Below, piece after piece: positions 33,092 to 43,958 of a stretch of DNA of 64,000 nt. Within the stretch, counting starts at the first letter, position 1. Each line of letters begins with the position of its first letter. Source of the DNA: Karstenula rhodostoma CBS 690.94 (Eukaryota > Ascomycota > Dothideomycetes > Pleosporales > Didymosphaeriaceae). The notes below the pieces were generated by a model, which saw nothing but the letters and a program-made list of their open reading frames with translations, was not told where the DNA came from and made no database searches. The stretch covers positions 1,385,132-1,449,131 of the forward strand of contig MU001503.1 of NCBI GenBank assembly GCA_010093485.1, written 5' to 3'. Made by a program: the position numbers and the translations under genes.

Positions 33092-34274
33092 AACCGCAGT
33101 ATAGCCTCACGCTTCCCAGGTTTCCCTTCGATAAGCGATGCAGAAACTGGGGGGCTCGGATTCCAAGCCACACAGGCAGAATCTCCATCCTGCCTCTCCG
33201 ACCAATCCCTCCGAGGATAGAGGCAAATTCGCATTGAAATATTGCTATAGTATGAAGGGCGTGGATAACAAGCCTCGAGGGACAGCCTGTGACGCATTGG
33301 ACGGAAAGCTCTACCCTGCGGATGACCTTACGATGCCCTTTGCGACGCCGAGCTACAGAGGTGGACCTGGAAACGCTCAGTTCTCTTTATGACATCTGCG
33401 CCTCGCACATTGTTGGTGCCATTTGTCGAATGTGCTGGGATGGTACAAAGCTCTTTCTGTCACGCTTGTCATGAGTCATGACCTGCATACGGCCTTAGCA
33501 TAAGTGGCGCAATACGGAGTTTGGGGTATTGAGAAGTAATGGACTTGCATACGGATGTTTTGCGTGCTCTGCTTTTCTGTCTACTAGCCTTCCGCAAACG
33601 AGAGATTGGAATCACCTTGAAGCGCATCACAGACCCCTCCGTTTGTGTTGCTAAGATTCCCTATCCATAAATTCCATGAGACTTGATTGTCTTCATCGTT
33701 GTGACTGAATCGTGCGTGGTGTCTTGGATTCAGTTGAGCAAATTGCTTCCTTGATCGGCAACATCTCAATAGCAGGAAATGCACGGAAACTGACCAACCG
33801 CCACTCCTATCTGCAGGCTAAATCTTCAACATCATTCACCTTTCGACTTACCTCGTGCCGTATGCTGTACTAGTTTACCTTTGTCCGATCGACACGAAAC
33901 TAAATGTTTCAGTTTGGCATTCACGCCGCTACCCCCTTTTACGTCCCTAATCAATCAAACCTGTCGCATTGTGTCCACACCGATCGCTGCTACATTTCGC
34001 ATTCTAGCTTCAAGAGCAGATCAAGACAAGGCGATGGCGAACATGCATTTCTGGAGTACAGATAGTGTTGTTATTGTGCTCCATTGGCCATTCTTCAGCA
34101 CAGCTCTACATATAAGCAGACATCATCTCAATCTCCTATACAACAACAGGAACAACACGCAAGATCACCAAGCCATAAACACTCGGATCTAGCCACCCAA
34201 CATCGAGCTCTCCTCTACATTCTCCCGAGAAAAGAAACCCCCCTCTACCACTCGACAGCGAAACCATACTCGTC
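33092..34274. other. Gene-free stretch (1.2 kb)
   Basis: 3' flank of the coiled-coil gene and upstream flank of a small Cys-rich ORF. Nothing else is supportable. Confidence 0.35.
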
Positions 34275-34496
34275 ATGTGTCTGTGGTACTCTTACAAATC
34301 CAAAAAATGTCCGCATTCCATGCGTTTAGTCGGCGAGCGGTCTAAAAGCACCTGCAAGAAGAAAATCAGACCCTGCAAAGACGGAGGTACGGGCTCGACG
34401 ACGGACGGGGGAGAAATAGGGGAAGCGCCCTCATCAGACAGGTGCGATTCTTGTCAGGTAATCTATGAAGCGGCGGCGAATGCTATGAAGCCATAG
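34275..34496 (+). CDS. Small cysteine-rich protein, unknown function
   Basis: Single ORF of 73 residues from ATG 34275. It has cysteines at residues 2, 12, 27, 34, 57 and 60 and a C-P-H motif after the second, and it ends DRCDSCQVIYEAAANAMKP. The arrangement (Met-Cys start, Cys-x-His early, Cys-x2-Cys near the end) resembles small intracellular zinc-binding-type proteins abundant in Dothideomycetes. That likeness is from memory and is not a named family. There is no signal peptide. It is short and isolated, so it could be chance, but the composition is unlike the surrounding non-coding DNA. Confidence 0.45.
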   Translation: MCLWYSYKSKKCPHSMRLVGERSKSTCKKKIRPCKDGGTGSTTDGGEIGEAPSSDRCDSCQVIYEAAANAMKP

Positions 34497-34810
34497 AAAG
34501 GAATCGCGCCTGGGGTGCAAGGTGTGGCTACAGTATGATGGGCGATGGATCTGCTGATGTGTGTTTTCGGAGCTGTGCGGCGATGACAGCGTAGAGAGCG
34601 TTGTCTATGCTGCCATCTCTGTTCTGTGTTACATGTTTTCTGGGTTGCATGGGCTCTTGGGTGTGGTTTCCCAACGCATAGTCATAACTCCCCTCCAATT
34701 CAGATCGAATTGCGAGCGCCTGTGTGGCCGCGTTATCACATCATACTGTGAGAGACATGTATACCTAGCCCAGCCTTTGCGCGGGCAAAACCCCGCTAGA
34801 GGAGGAAACC

Positions 34811-35015
34811 TATAACCTTTAAACTATTTAGAATATTTATATTTTAGCACCCCACTGAGTTCCTTTACGGTGTTTTGCCGCGGCTTGCTCAAGCGCGCGA
34901 AGTACCAAATTTGAGTCATAACTCCCTTGTTTATTTTTGTTAGGAGTTTTGATCTTTATTTTTTGTTATGAGTTCTTGAGTTATATAAATTCTTATGTGT
35001 AGTTTCATGCCTACA
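34811..35015. repeat. AT-rich island, possible decayed transposon fragment
   Basis: Strongly A+T-rich block ('atttagaatatttatatttta', 'tttattttttgttatgag') inside DNA of roughly balanced composition. The 11-mer 'tcataactccc' occurs in it (about 34916) and 230 bases upstream (about 34682). No terminal repeats were found. Confidence 0.35.
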
Positions 35016-35279
35016 TTGTTTTGTTTTCAACAGCAATACTAGACTTTTCGAGCTTACCTTTTCTGAATCCTTCTCACCAGGAATTGACTTCGACCAGTGA
35101 GTGCACATCAAGTACCAAACGTGACGGACACTCCGCGCGCTTGTCCAAGCCGTGGCAAAACGCAGCACAGCAACTCAGCCGTGTACAAAACCACAAGTAT
35201 TTCAAAAAGCCAAGAGTGCTAACATTCCCTCTCGTTCAGGGATGTCAAGTACGTCACGTCTGTCAAGCGCAGACCTCAG

Positions 35280-35300
35280 CACACACACACACACACACAC
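35280..35300. repeat. (CA)n microsatellite
   Basis: Ten CA dinucleotides in a row in intergenic DNA. Confidence 0.9.
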
Positions 35301-36832
35301 TGCTGCGCCAACAGAAAAGACTCTCTGACGGACCCGGAGCGAATCACGGGAGTCCATCATGCGTCTAGCACCCCAACTTCACCTTGCCACAATACAGTGA
35401 AAACCCGACTTCGACACGTCTACTATGAAACAAAAAGAGGGTTAAACACACGGCACAGCTCGTCGTCAAGTTGCTAGAAGGGGTTTGGGGGATTGAAGAA
35501 ATGGTGCCGCGTTCAGGTTGGTATGACAGAGTCTTGCATTGCAGCTGGCGAGGGTGTTAACGTATCTCTTCACCATCCATTACAGACCACCCTATCATTC
35601 TCATCTAGCATATAGAGCGCATCCAAGAGACCAATCCGTGCCCCCGACCTCTCACCGACGCACAGCACAACAACGCGACATGCATATCTACCACCCACAC
35701 CCAAGTCACAGGGGAGCGATATGTCCTACCAAAACCGCGAAACCCCCCTCCAGCAAGCAACGAGGTCAACCCGCTCTGAAAAACTTCACTTTAGCTTCTT
35801 CACTGTTACTATAAAAACTAGATAAGCTCCACAAGAGCATTACTACCAACAGAAAATTTATACATCTCCTGCACCTTCTATCATCGTCCCTACTCCGTAC
35901 TACCACTCCTTCTGGCTCCCCACATCAACCACCCCATACGGCAAGTGTCCACACGCAACGCATCCCCGTCGTCCCGCAGAACCGCGCGTATCGAGGACAT
36001 CCTTGTATTTCTTCAAGACCAGACCTCGTCCACCCTTAATCTTCTATATCGCAACACCAGCTTAAACCAAATCGCCGCTGCAGTCACCAGCGCTATCGTC
36101 AAAGACGCAAGCGAAAAAAAACCCGACGACTGAGAACATGTAGCTTACGATTACAAGTAGCGTGGCAGTAACGTAGAATTCGCGTCGAAGTTGCAGATAT
36201 CCAAACCCCAATTCTCGCGAGGAGTGTATCGTCTGCCTTCCCGTAGCTACCCCTCACCCACCCTAGATGCTACCGGACTCACAGCATACACTGTGCCTAC
36301 CCACCTCCCAGACAACTCATCACCATGAAACGTCAGAACGCACCACGCAAGAGGCAAAGAGCCCGTTTAGCTGAAAGTTCACGCAGACTGAGCATGACCA
36401 CACCGTGGAATCTTTGCCGGATTTCTCAGGCGCGAGGTCTCGTGGCGAGTATTGAAGTCGACGAATATCCATCACGGGAACCAGCGAGAGCTGAACGAGA
36501 AGATGCGTGTTGATTGGACGGCGCTGTAGAAGATAGGATATATATTGACAACAACTGAGTAACAAGCGTCCAGGCCCTGGATATCATTCCCAACCTTGAC
36601 CAACGCCGGCGGCCGGGCATGCCCGCCTTGAAAGTGAACGAAAAACCGCACTCTGAACGACAAGGTAATGTATCGTGCTCGCTCCCAAACATAGCTACAA
36701 GAAAAGAACATTTTTGTTGGACAGGTATCGTCGTGCGACAGGAGCACGCCCCGCGCATAAGGTCCGACAGGCATGTCTCGGATAGTTTGTGCCGAGACGC
36801 GTGTCGACAGCGCCCCACAACTACGGCGCGAG

Positions 36833-38779
36833 TCAAGCCACCATAGCTTGATACTCGGGCGGTTTGCTGGTCTCAGGCGGCGCGCCTAACCTCGCACTTG
36901 CATGCGCAAGACCACTTTTGGCGGCTTCCTGAAGTTGCGCCTCCACACCTCGACTCGATTCTCTCTCATGAGGCGGTGGCGAGTTGAGCGATGAAGGGAT
37001 GCGGTGCTCGGGTGGGGGATGCGGCGCAGGCGAAGGGCCGACATGTGAGGGAGTCAAGCCACCCCGCTGGGGACTCAGCATGCCCGCGGGGCTTCCTGTG
37101 CTCGCCCTCTCAATATGCATACCATTCACACTGCCTAAGCTGATTTCGCCCTCGTCGCTCTCGCTGTGCATGCCACTCATCATGCCCGCCGACGGAGGGT
37201 GGGAGTATGTGCCGCTCCGCAGCTCGTTATCGCGCACTTCGCGCCATGAGCATTTTGCATGCTTCTTGGTGCAGCCCATGCACGCAGTCAGGTTCTTGAG
37301 GCAGTCCATATGTAACCTGCGACAGCGGTCGCAGGGTGGGAGGATGCGTTCGCCTTTCGCAAGGCTCTCCATGCGGTGGACCATCTCTGCTTTGAACGGT
37401 CCACCGTCGTCCTTATCCTGAGGCTGCTGGGCGCGTTGGCTAGCCGCGGGAAGCAGACTTGAAGGCGTGTTGGGTATAGGCACGGGTGAATTCATGACTT
37501 GATGGAGTTCCGAGTCGGACATGTGTGATGGTCGCTGTTGGGCAAGAGCTGAAGGTGGTAGGTCGGCAGGTTTGGCAGGCTTGGGCGCCTGGTGTGGCGG
37601 TGGGGCAGAATGGGAGAGGGTATGGGAGCCCATCGATGGCCGTCGAGCATCAACTGGACCGTTTGAGGGTTGGGACGGTGTCCGCCGCTCGGTCGTGGTG
37701 TGAAATTTCGACATGAGTTCATGCCGCGTAGATGTCGACGCGCCATTCTCTGGGTGAGGGCGGGAATTGACGGCCACAAATCCGCCAGGAGAAGATTGGG
37801 TTGACGGATTGGCAAGTGTCTGGTTCGTGGGCACTTGCGATATTCCATTCATTAGCGCAACATTAGATGGACTTGAGGGGCGGATAGGCGGCGCGGGACT
37901 AGCGGTGGCTCTGCGGTCCAAGATGGCTTGTTTCCGCCCCTTGAGCCTGTGATTCAGCTGTCGCGTTCGGGCTGCCACTGTTTCAGGTCAGCGATCGATC
38001 CGTAAAAGTGGACGGCTAAGTCGGCATGTGGGAAATGGACCGCGGAAAGGGTCCGCGCCACACGAGTTGTGCATTCTGTGCAAGACGACGCTTGCGCAAA
38101 GAATGAGCAAAAGCTTACCTTGATCGGCGAGTTGGCAGATTTGTCCCAAGTTGCGCTCCAAGATGTCGAGTGTGCCCAGTTCCTTCTCTTCGTCTTCGAT
38201 GATGGGTTGCGGAGGGATCATCTTCTGCGGAATGCCCGAGGAGATGAGGACAAAGTCCTCTTCGGATATCTGCACGCGACATTGCTTTGTGTAGAACTGG
38301 CAGACTCGTATGCCCTCGCTCATCTGACCCAGCTGGAACTGCTCGGGCTTGTTGCGCGCAAACTCGACCACGTCCAGCCACGTCACCGTGGTTCCATCCT
38401 TCCCATGGCTCTTCAAAACGCGCGGTGGGCCATCGAACAGGCGCTCGAATCGTTTGACCAAGATGGGACCGAGCGGGCGGGCGCCGAGGTTGCAGGCCAT
38501 GCTCTCATGGCGGTCTAGCACGCCCTGGTAGTCGCTGAGCAGCGACAGGATGTTGGGCAGGGTGTCGTCGTTGGTCAGGAGCGGCAGGTCGTTCTCGCAG
38601 TGGCGGGCGAGGTAGTTGATCTGGAGGTGGTTGCTCGACGTCTTGGCGGCCTTTTGCGCGGCAGCGGGATGCATGTGGTCGTGTGAAGGGCTCCGCTTGC
38701 GCTTGAGGTCGCCCGAGAGCGACGGGCCGTGGTGGTGCTGGTGCACGGCAGGCGCGGCGGGCGGTTCGGCGGCAGACAT
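36833..38779 (-). CDS. Nuclear protein with an internal Zn2Cys6 cluster
   Basis: Two exons on the minus strand, 38119-38779 and 36833-37977. A 141-nt intron (gtaagc...acag) separates them and the product is 601 residues. A short basic leader contains a likely nuclear signal (LKRKRSPSHDH). Residues 50-220 form a folded region: YLARHCENDLPLLTNDDTLP, LVKRFERLFDGPPRVLKSHG, QISEEDFVLISSGIPQKMIP. A long Ser/Pro-rich linker follows. At about residues 436-463 lies CX2CX6CX6CX2CX6C (CDRCRRLHMDC...CTKKHAKCSW), a binuclear zinc cluster. Its place, two thirds along rather than at the N-terminus, is unusual for this class. There is no Fungal_trans domain. The role is probably DNA binding or chromatin-linked; the target is unknown. 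It is divergent from LSM7. Confidence 0.85.
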
Positions 38780-39761
38780 GTTCGCAATGGTGGTTGCGGC
38801 GGTGCGCTGCGCGGTGGGAGGAGGCGGGCGAGAGCTGAGGCTGGAGCTGGAGGGGAGGAGAGGGGAGGGGAGGGTAGGGTGGAAAGGCGGCTAGGCGGAG
38901 ACGGCGGAGGTCCACGGTGCGCCAGCGGGTGGCAGGCACAGAGCGCACAGCAGCGGCGGCGTCGGGGCTACTGGGGCGCCATGCACAGCAGCGCGCTGCG
39001 ACAGAAGGGACGGGCGTGACGGAGCTGGGAGTGAGGAGAGGGAGCGCAGCGAGGCCCGGGACTCTGAGACTCTACGACTCTGGGACGGGAAGCCGCTGCA
39101 CACGCAACTGCCTGCTGCTGCGCCGGTGGTGGCAGGTGCGGGCGTCGGAAACAGCCACAAAGCAGGGCGCGGTCGGCATGGGCGTGCTCTCAGGCGGCGA
39201 GGGACGGGAACAGACAGCCTAGTTGGTAGGGCGGAGAACGGCAGCGGCCCCGCCCAATCACTCGCGACCGGGCCTGCATCTTCGGCGGCGTTCTGGCCAG
39301 GTGGGATCGGCACTGCGCGGGCGACGTGCGCGGGCGACGTGTGCGGGCCAGGGGGCGTGAGAATAAGGCGGGCGGCGGCTACAGCGGTCGGCATGTGCCC
39401 TCGAGCGTCGGCAGCTTCGGGGCATCTGTTCTGAACGTGATGCGCGGGAGACTGTTCAGTGTGGGTGGGCCTGAGCGCTATCTGGGTACCATGATCCCCT
39501 GGCCAATCAGACGGCAGCAGGTCATGCATGGGCGGGATACGGCCCACCAGCCGGCGCGTCCACCGGCGCCATTTCCACATTTCCTCCCCTGCTGACGTAA
39601 CGGCGGAGCCCCAGCGTCACGTGCTCGTGCGTCGGATCCGGAGCGCCGAATCTCCGGCCGAGCTCAGGCCAGCTCGAATTCCTCCACCATTCGGAGCAAC
39701 GTCACCGCCCGCGCAGAGATCCAGTCCCGCCAACTTCTCCCTTCTCGAGACCGACCTGAAC
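38780..39761. promoter_or_regulatory. Divergent promoter region, Zn2Cys6 protein / LSM7
   Basis: 982 bases between the two divergent start codons. Very G/C-rich, with a purine run 'ggaggggaggagaggggaggggaggg' at about 38850-38877 on the side of the minus-strand gene. Long frames here look like shadows of low-complexity DNA. Confidence 0.45.
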
Positions 39762-40265
39762 ATGTCTGAGCGCGGCGCATTTCGAGGCCGAGGCGGTGGT
39801 GGCCGAGGCGGCGACCGTGGCGGGCGTGGTGGCGGCGGGCGCGGCGGGGGAGCTGGCGGCCAAACGGAGCGCCCCAAGAAGGAAAACATCCTCGACCTGG
39901 GCAAATACATGGACAAGGAGCTGACGGTCAAGTTCAGCGGCGGCAGAGAAGGTATGCGGAGCGCCAGGCCATTGGCGGACAGGAAGAGCTGGCTGCGAGG
40001 CACGTACTGACAGCGTCTAGTCATCGGCACGTTGAAGGGTTACGACCAGCTCATGAACCTTGTCCTGGATGAGGTCAAGGAAGCTGTCATCGGTATGCGC
40101 CTTTTTGTCTTGCAGAACCCCCGCTAAACGCGAGCAGACGAGGAAGGAAACACCCGGTACCGCAAGCTCGGCCTGATCGTTGCCCGCGGCACCCTGCTCG
40201 TGGTCATCTCGCCTGTCGACGGGAGTGAAGAAATCGCGAATCCGTTCATCCAGGAGGAGGAATGA
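39762..40265 (+). CDS. LSM7: U6 snRNA-associated Sm-like protein Lsm7
   Basis: Three exons, 39762-39951, 40021-40092 and 40138-40265, give 129 residues. Lsm7 is one of seven subunits in the Lsm2-8 ring that stabilises U6 snRNA in the nucleus and in the Lsm1-7 ring that promotes mRNA decapping in the cytoplasm. The first 33 residues are an RGG-rich tail, which is long for Lsm7. Sm motif 1 follows (ILDLGKYMDKELTVKFSGG, then VIGTLKGYDQLMNLVLDE), matching yeast Lsm7 closely. Sm motif 2 (KLGLIVARGTLLVVISP) includes the conserved Arg-Gly. All junctions are GT...AG in phase 1. ATG 39762 is the first start in frame with good context. Confidence 0.95.
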
Positions 40266-41116
40266 GTTACCCATCTTGGCAGAAACATGGGAACACGATA
40301 TTGGAGCGGCATGGAGTTGCCATGGGAAGCAAAAGCAGGACGACATGATACCCATGCGCTGCGTAGCAGAGACGAATAGTCGAGGCGCCTGGAGTGCGTC
40401 AGCAATGAGCAGGCAGTGTGCCCATAGGGAGCCCACCCAAAAGCGCTTGGCCTGTGTTTGGCATCGCCGAAGCCCGAGGCACGAATCCACAAAAGAGTGA
40501 ATGGATCCAATGATACCATCTGCAACGGAACCAGAGACCTGCGATCAGTTCCAAAGTGCAATGAACCCGACGCAGCTCTATTGCGTTCTCAAGACTTACA
40601 TGAAAAATGCATCCACACACATACTCAACCATGTTTCATCTTAGTCAATCAGTCCAACCACTACCCATAATCCCCCATCCCCCTATCAACCGCGCACCCT
40701 GCGCTCACCCACACTACCCACACCCCCATCTCATCCACCCAGGAACCCCCTACATCCTAGCATACTGCGTCTTACTGCATTCCCCGCCCACCTTCCACAG
40801 CCCAACATCCGATATCCCTCCCCCATCACCCTGAGAGATAAAAGGTATGAACCAAACCTCAACCCCGTCCAAAGCATCCCATCAACCATATCCATCCCAG
40901 TCACCAGCCCTCCACCCTTTAGCAGGGGCCACGTCACCTTTCGACGTGTAAGGGCTGTCATCCTCACCCGTGAGAAAGACGTATCTGCCGGACGTGACTG
41001 GTAAGCCGCGTTTATTTAGACCAGCGTTGGTGGGTAGGTGAGGGGGTAGGATAGGGGGGGTAGGACGTAGGACTCGAGACGCCTATAACCGTCGTCCGGG
41101 GCCAAAAGATTGCACA

Positions 41117-41378
41117 GCCTGTTATGGGGGTTTAGTCAGCAATGGAATCGACATTATTCGCAGGGTAGAAAGCAGAAGACCAAACACCAGCCAGCACCAC
41201 TTCAAAAGGCGAAAGATGTTAGGATGTAGGCGGAACTCTCGACACGACACCAACAGGTCCTTCGTATCAAGTTCCGCGCACGCCTGTTATGGGGTCTGGT
41301 CAGCGTCGGCTTTAACATGGCTATCGTAGGAAGCAAAACACCAAAACACCAGCCAGCACCACTTTAAAAAAAAAGGCC
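41117..41378. repeat. Imperfect direct duplication of a non-coding block
   Basis: Copy 1 at 41117-41210 and copy 2 at 41282-41378 share 'gcctgttatgggg', a following '(t/g)agtcagc'-like segment, and 'aacaccagccagcaccactt' before an A-run. The offset is about 165 bases. The ends are more conserved than the middle. No coding frame spans either copy. Confidence 0.6.
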
Positions 41379-43149
41379 AAAAATGGCAGGTTCCCCTACG
41401 TGGTATGTATACTACATCGACTATTAAACCCCGTGATTAGCGATGGATAGCAAGCGAGCGAATACAAAAGCCAGCCCTGTCAACCCGAAACGCCGAAAGA
41501 AGGATAGGGCGTGGTGGATGTGGTGGTGGATGCTTCTACACCACAGCACATTACAGTACCCTCTCATTCCGTCTCTCCCTCTGTCGAGGAAGGATCTCCA
41601 TGATGCATTACGCCGATCCAGGCAATCGCAAGGGGAGAATAAAAACGTCCGCAAAAAACAAAGCTAGACTTATCCCCAGCGAGGTAGGTAGCCAGTACAG
41701 CTCAAGCCAGTACGGCGACTCGCAACACAGCCCGCAGTTCGCGTCGACGGCTCCATGACTCATGCATAGAGACCATCGAATCCGCCACCGTCAGGCACAG
41801 GCAACGCTCGTCCATCCCCCGCGGAGCGTCGAAGAAGAAGTGCTGGATTCAGCGTAGGAGCACGTGGCCGTGCGGGCGAGGGTGGCTTTTGGGGGGGGGG
41901 TATGTAGTAGTACAGTTTGACCATCGCTATAGCATTGCACAGGGCTTGTCGGGAGGGAGATAGTCGATGTCATGGTAGCCAATCATCCGAGGTCAGTGGG
42001 CCTGCACAACCCAATTTCTTGGTCCGGGGGAGCAGAGACGGAGCGTGCCGTCACGGGGCGCAGGGTGTTGTGATTGGTGGCCCGATAGTGAGTCACTGTG
42101 AAGGAGGTTAGCACGTGCGAGGGTGGTGTGGCGGTGCACAGCCTTGGAGAGGGATAAAGGAGGAGGAAAGTCGCTGTTGATGGGGAGGCTGGAGAGAGGG
42201 AGTTTGTGCGGTTCGTGGAGTCCAGCGACCAGCGAGTGATGCGCTGTGTGTGGGCTGTTGTGGATGCAACGACCCACGGCAGACACCCATACCAGGCACG
42301 CTGGGAAACCGACAACTCCACGCAGAAACATCACCAGGTTCGTACACGCGGAAACGACACGGATTGGGCTCTCTTTTTCCTCCCCTCGAACGCAACTGAA
42401 AGGTAGATTGGGGGATGTACTCACAATCACCGTCCGCCGCGTAGGCATCCATCGCCTCGTTTTCTCCAGCCCTTCCCGGGCTCATTCCTCCCCCTCTCGC
42501 GATACTAGTCGCAATCAAAGACATCTCGGTAGTGGTGTGTTGGTTATGGGGGTTGTGTGTCGGCAGCTAAGAACATAACACCCCCAGAGCTCTTTTGGGT
42601 CCTGTGAGTCTTGCAAAGGCGCAGAGATGCTTGGAGTAGGTAGGTAGTTGTCTGAGCAAGAGAGAGAGCGCACGGCACGGAACGAGTGGCTTATTTCAAG
42701 AGCTCCAGTCCACACCGTTTGCCAAGCGCGCTCAGCCCAGCTGACCATGCACCTCTAACCCCACAAGGTGAAAGGCGCAGGCAATTGGCGAATACACGCT
42801 CGCGCTACGCGGAGGGTGCCAAGGGGCGCATGTCGCTCGCTTGTGTGATTGGCGTCGGGGTGCGGTGGCGTCGTGGAGGGAGTTTCGAGGTGGTGGGCTG
42901 TGCGCACAAAACACCCTTTTTTTGGACCATACGGTGCGCTTTCAGCTGGCTCGTCGCCCACGAGCCACGGATTACGCAACAGTGGGCTCACAGCCTTGGA
43001 ATGCGGGTTCGCTCGTTTGTGCGATATCCTCCGGTCAGTCTAGTGCGGCTCAAGATCGGCAGGGATTGCAAATGGAGCCTTCACCGGTACCAGGTGCTCT
43101 GGCGTCGCGGAAATAGTGTCTCCCAAGGCTTAACTCAATGCTAGGACAA

Positions 43150-43265
43150 CTCTGCAGCCTCTCTCTATTTATAAGAAATTAGTATAGTAGCTAGAATGAA
43201 AAGAAAAAAATTGTTTTACTTTCTTTTAAAAAAGTTTCCTTTAAAGCTACACTAAACTAAGCGCC
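43150..43265. repeat. AT-rich island
   Basis: Block of A/T-rich sequence including 'aaaagaaaaaaattg' and 'tttcttttaaaaaag', which can pair as a short hairpin. It may be decayed mobile DNA; no termini were seen. Confidence 0.35.
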
Positions 43266-43958
43266 ACTTTCATCGCGACACCAGAGCAGGTGGTGTACAA
43301 ACTCATGTGTGCTAAGGTAATCACAAACAATCCACCTCAAACCCTTTACAGAATCATCTACAATTTGGACGATCTACAATTATGCCTACTAAGAGAGAAA
43401 ACAAGGACAAAAAGATACAATCGTGTGTGTGGAGTGCAAAAATGATCACAAAAGGTAAACCTAACCGTACCTAAAAAAGTACCAATTATCAAAACTGTAC
43501 AACTTGTCTTGTGTCCATGATAGTAATATCCAAGAATAAATAAATACAAGTAAAATATACACAACATGACATACTCGACGCGCACGAATAAACCCACCAC
43601 CTGGTGCGTGCCGGCAACGACGACTGTGCGAAGATGTCTCCGAAACTGAAGCTGGAGTCGACATAGATTCTAACCTTCACACGACATCCAAGGGTGCCAA
43701 GGTGGGAAAACAGCTATTCGAGAATATGTGCTATGTTCACGCACAGCACAGGCGCCATCCATTCAAGACAAGATAGCGAAACAGGCGGAAGTTTCGTTAG
43801 CGTTCGCTGCCTCGCAGCTTCCAAGGACAGCGCCCTAGAAGTAGTCCCAATTTTTCAGAAACCCTCGGCGGTAGCCATCGCCGTGCTGGCCAATCGACAC
43901 CGGGAATGACATGCAGTGGTTCTACCAAACGCCAACCGTTGTGCAAAGCTACAAGACG

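Larger units (their letters stand above)
34497..36832. other. Gene-poor stretch (2.3 kb) with AT-rich island and CA repeat
   Basis: Contains the AT-rich block 34811-35015 and the CA repeat 35280-35300. A short frame at 35945-36133 (RTARIEDILVFLQDQTSSTL) looks protein-like but has no ATG. The rest is empty. Confidence 0.35.
40266..43958. other. Gene-poor stretch (3.7 kb)
   Basis: Many open frames exist but none has a domain, a consistent intron pattern or protein-like composition. It contains a duplicated non-coding block (41117-41378) and an AT-rich island (43150-43265), and a C-rich low-complexity run at about 40665-40830. Confidence 0.35.

Noticed and set aside
41483..41540. Possible repeat array 'gtggtggatgtggtggtggatg'
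   Set aside because: Short simple-sequence run without spacers or regular units; not CRISPR and not a gene.
43358..43680. Minus-strand frames near the AT-rich island, suspected transposase remnant
   Set aside because: No transposase motif, no terminal repeats and no open frame of useful length.
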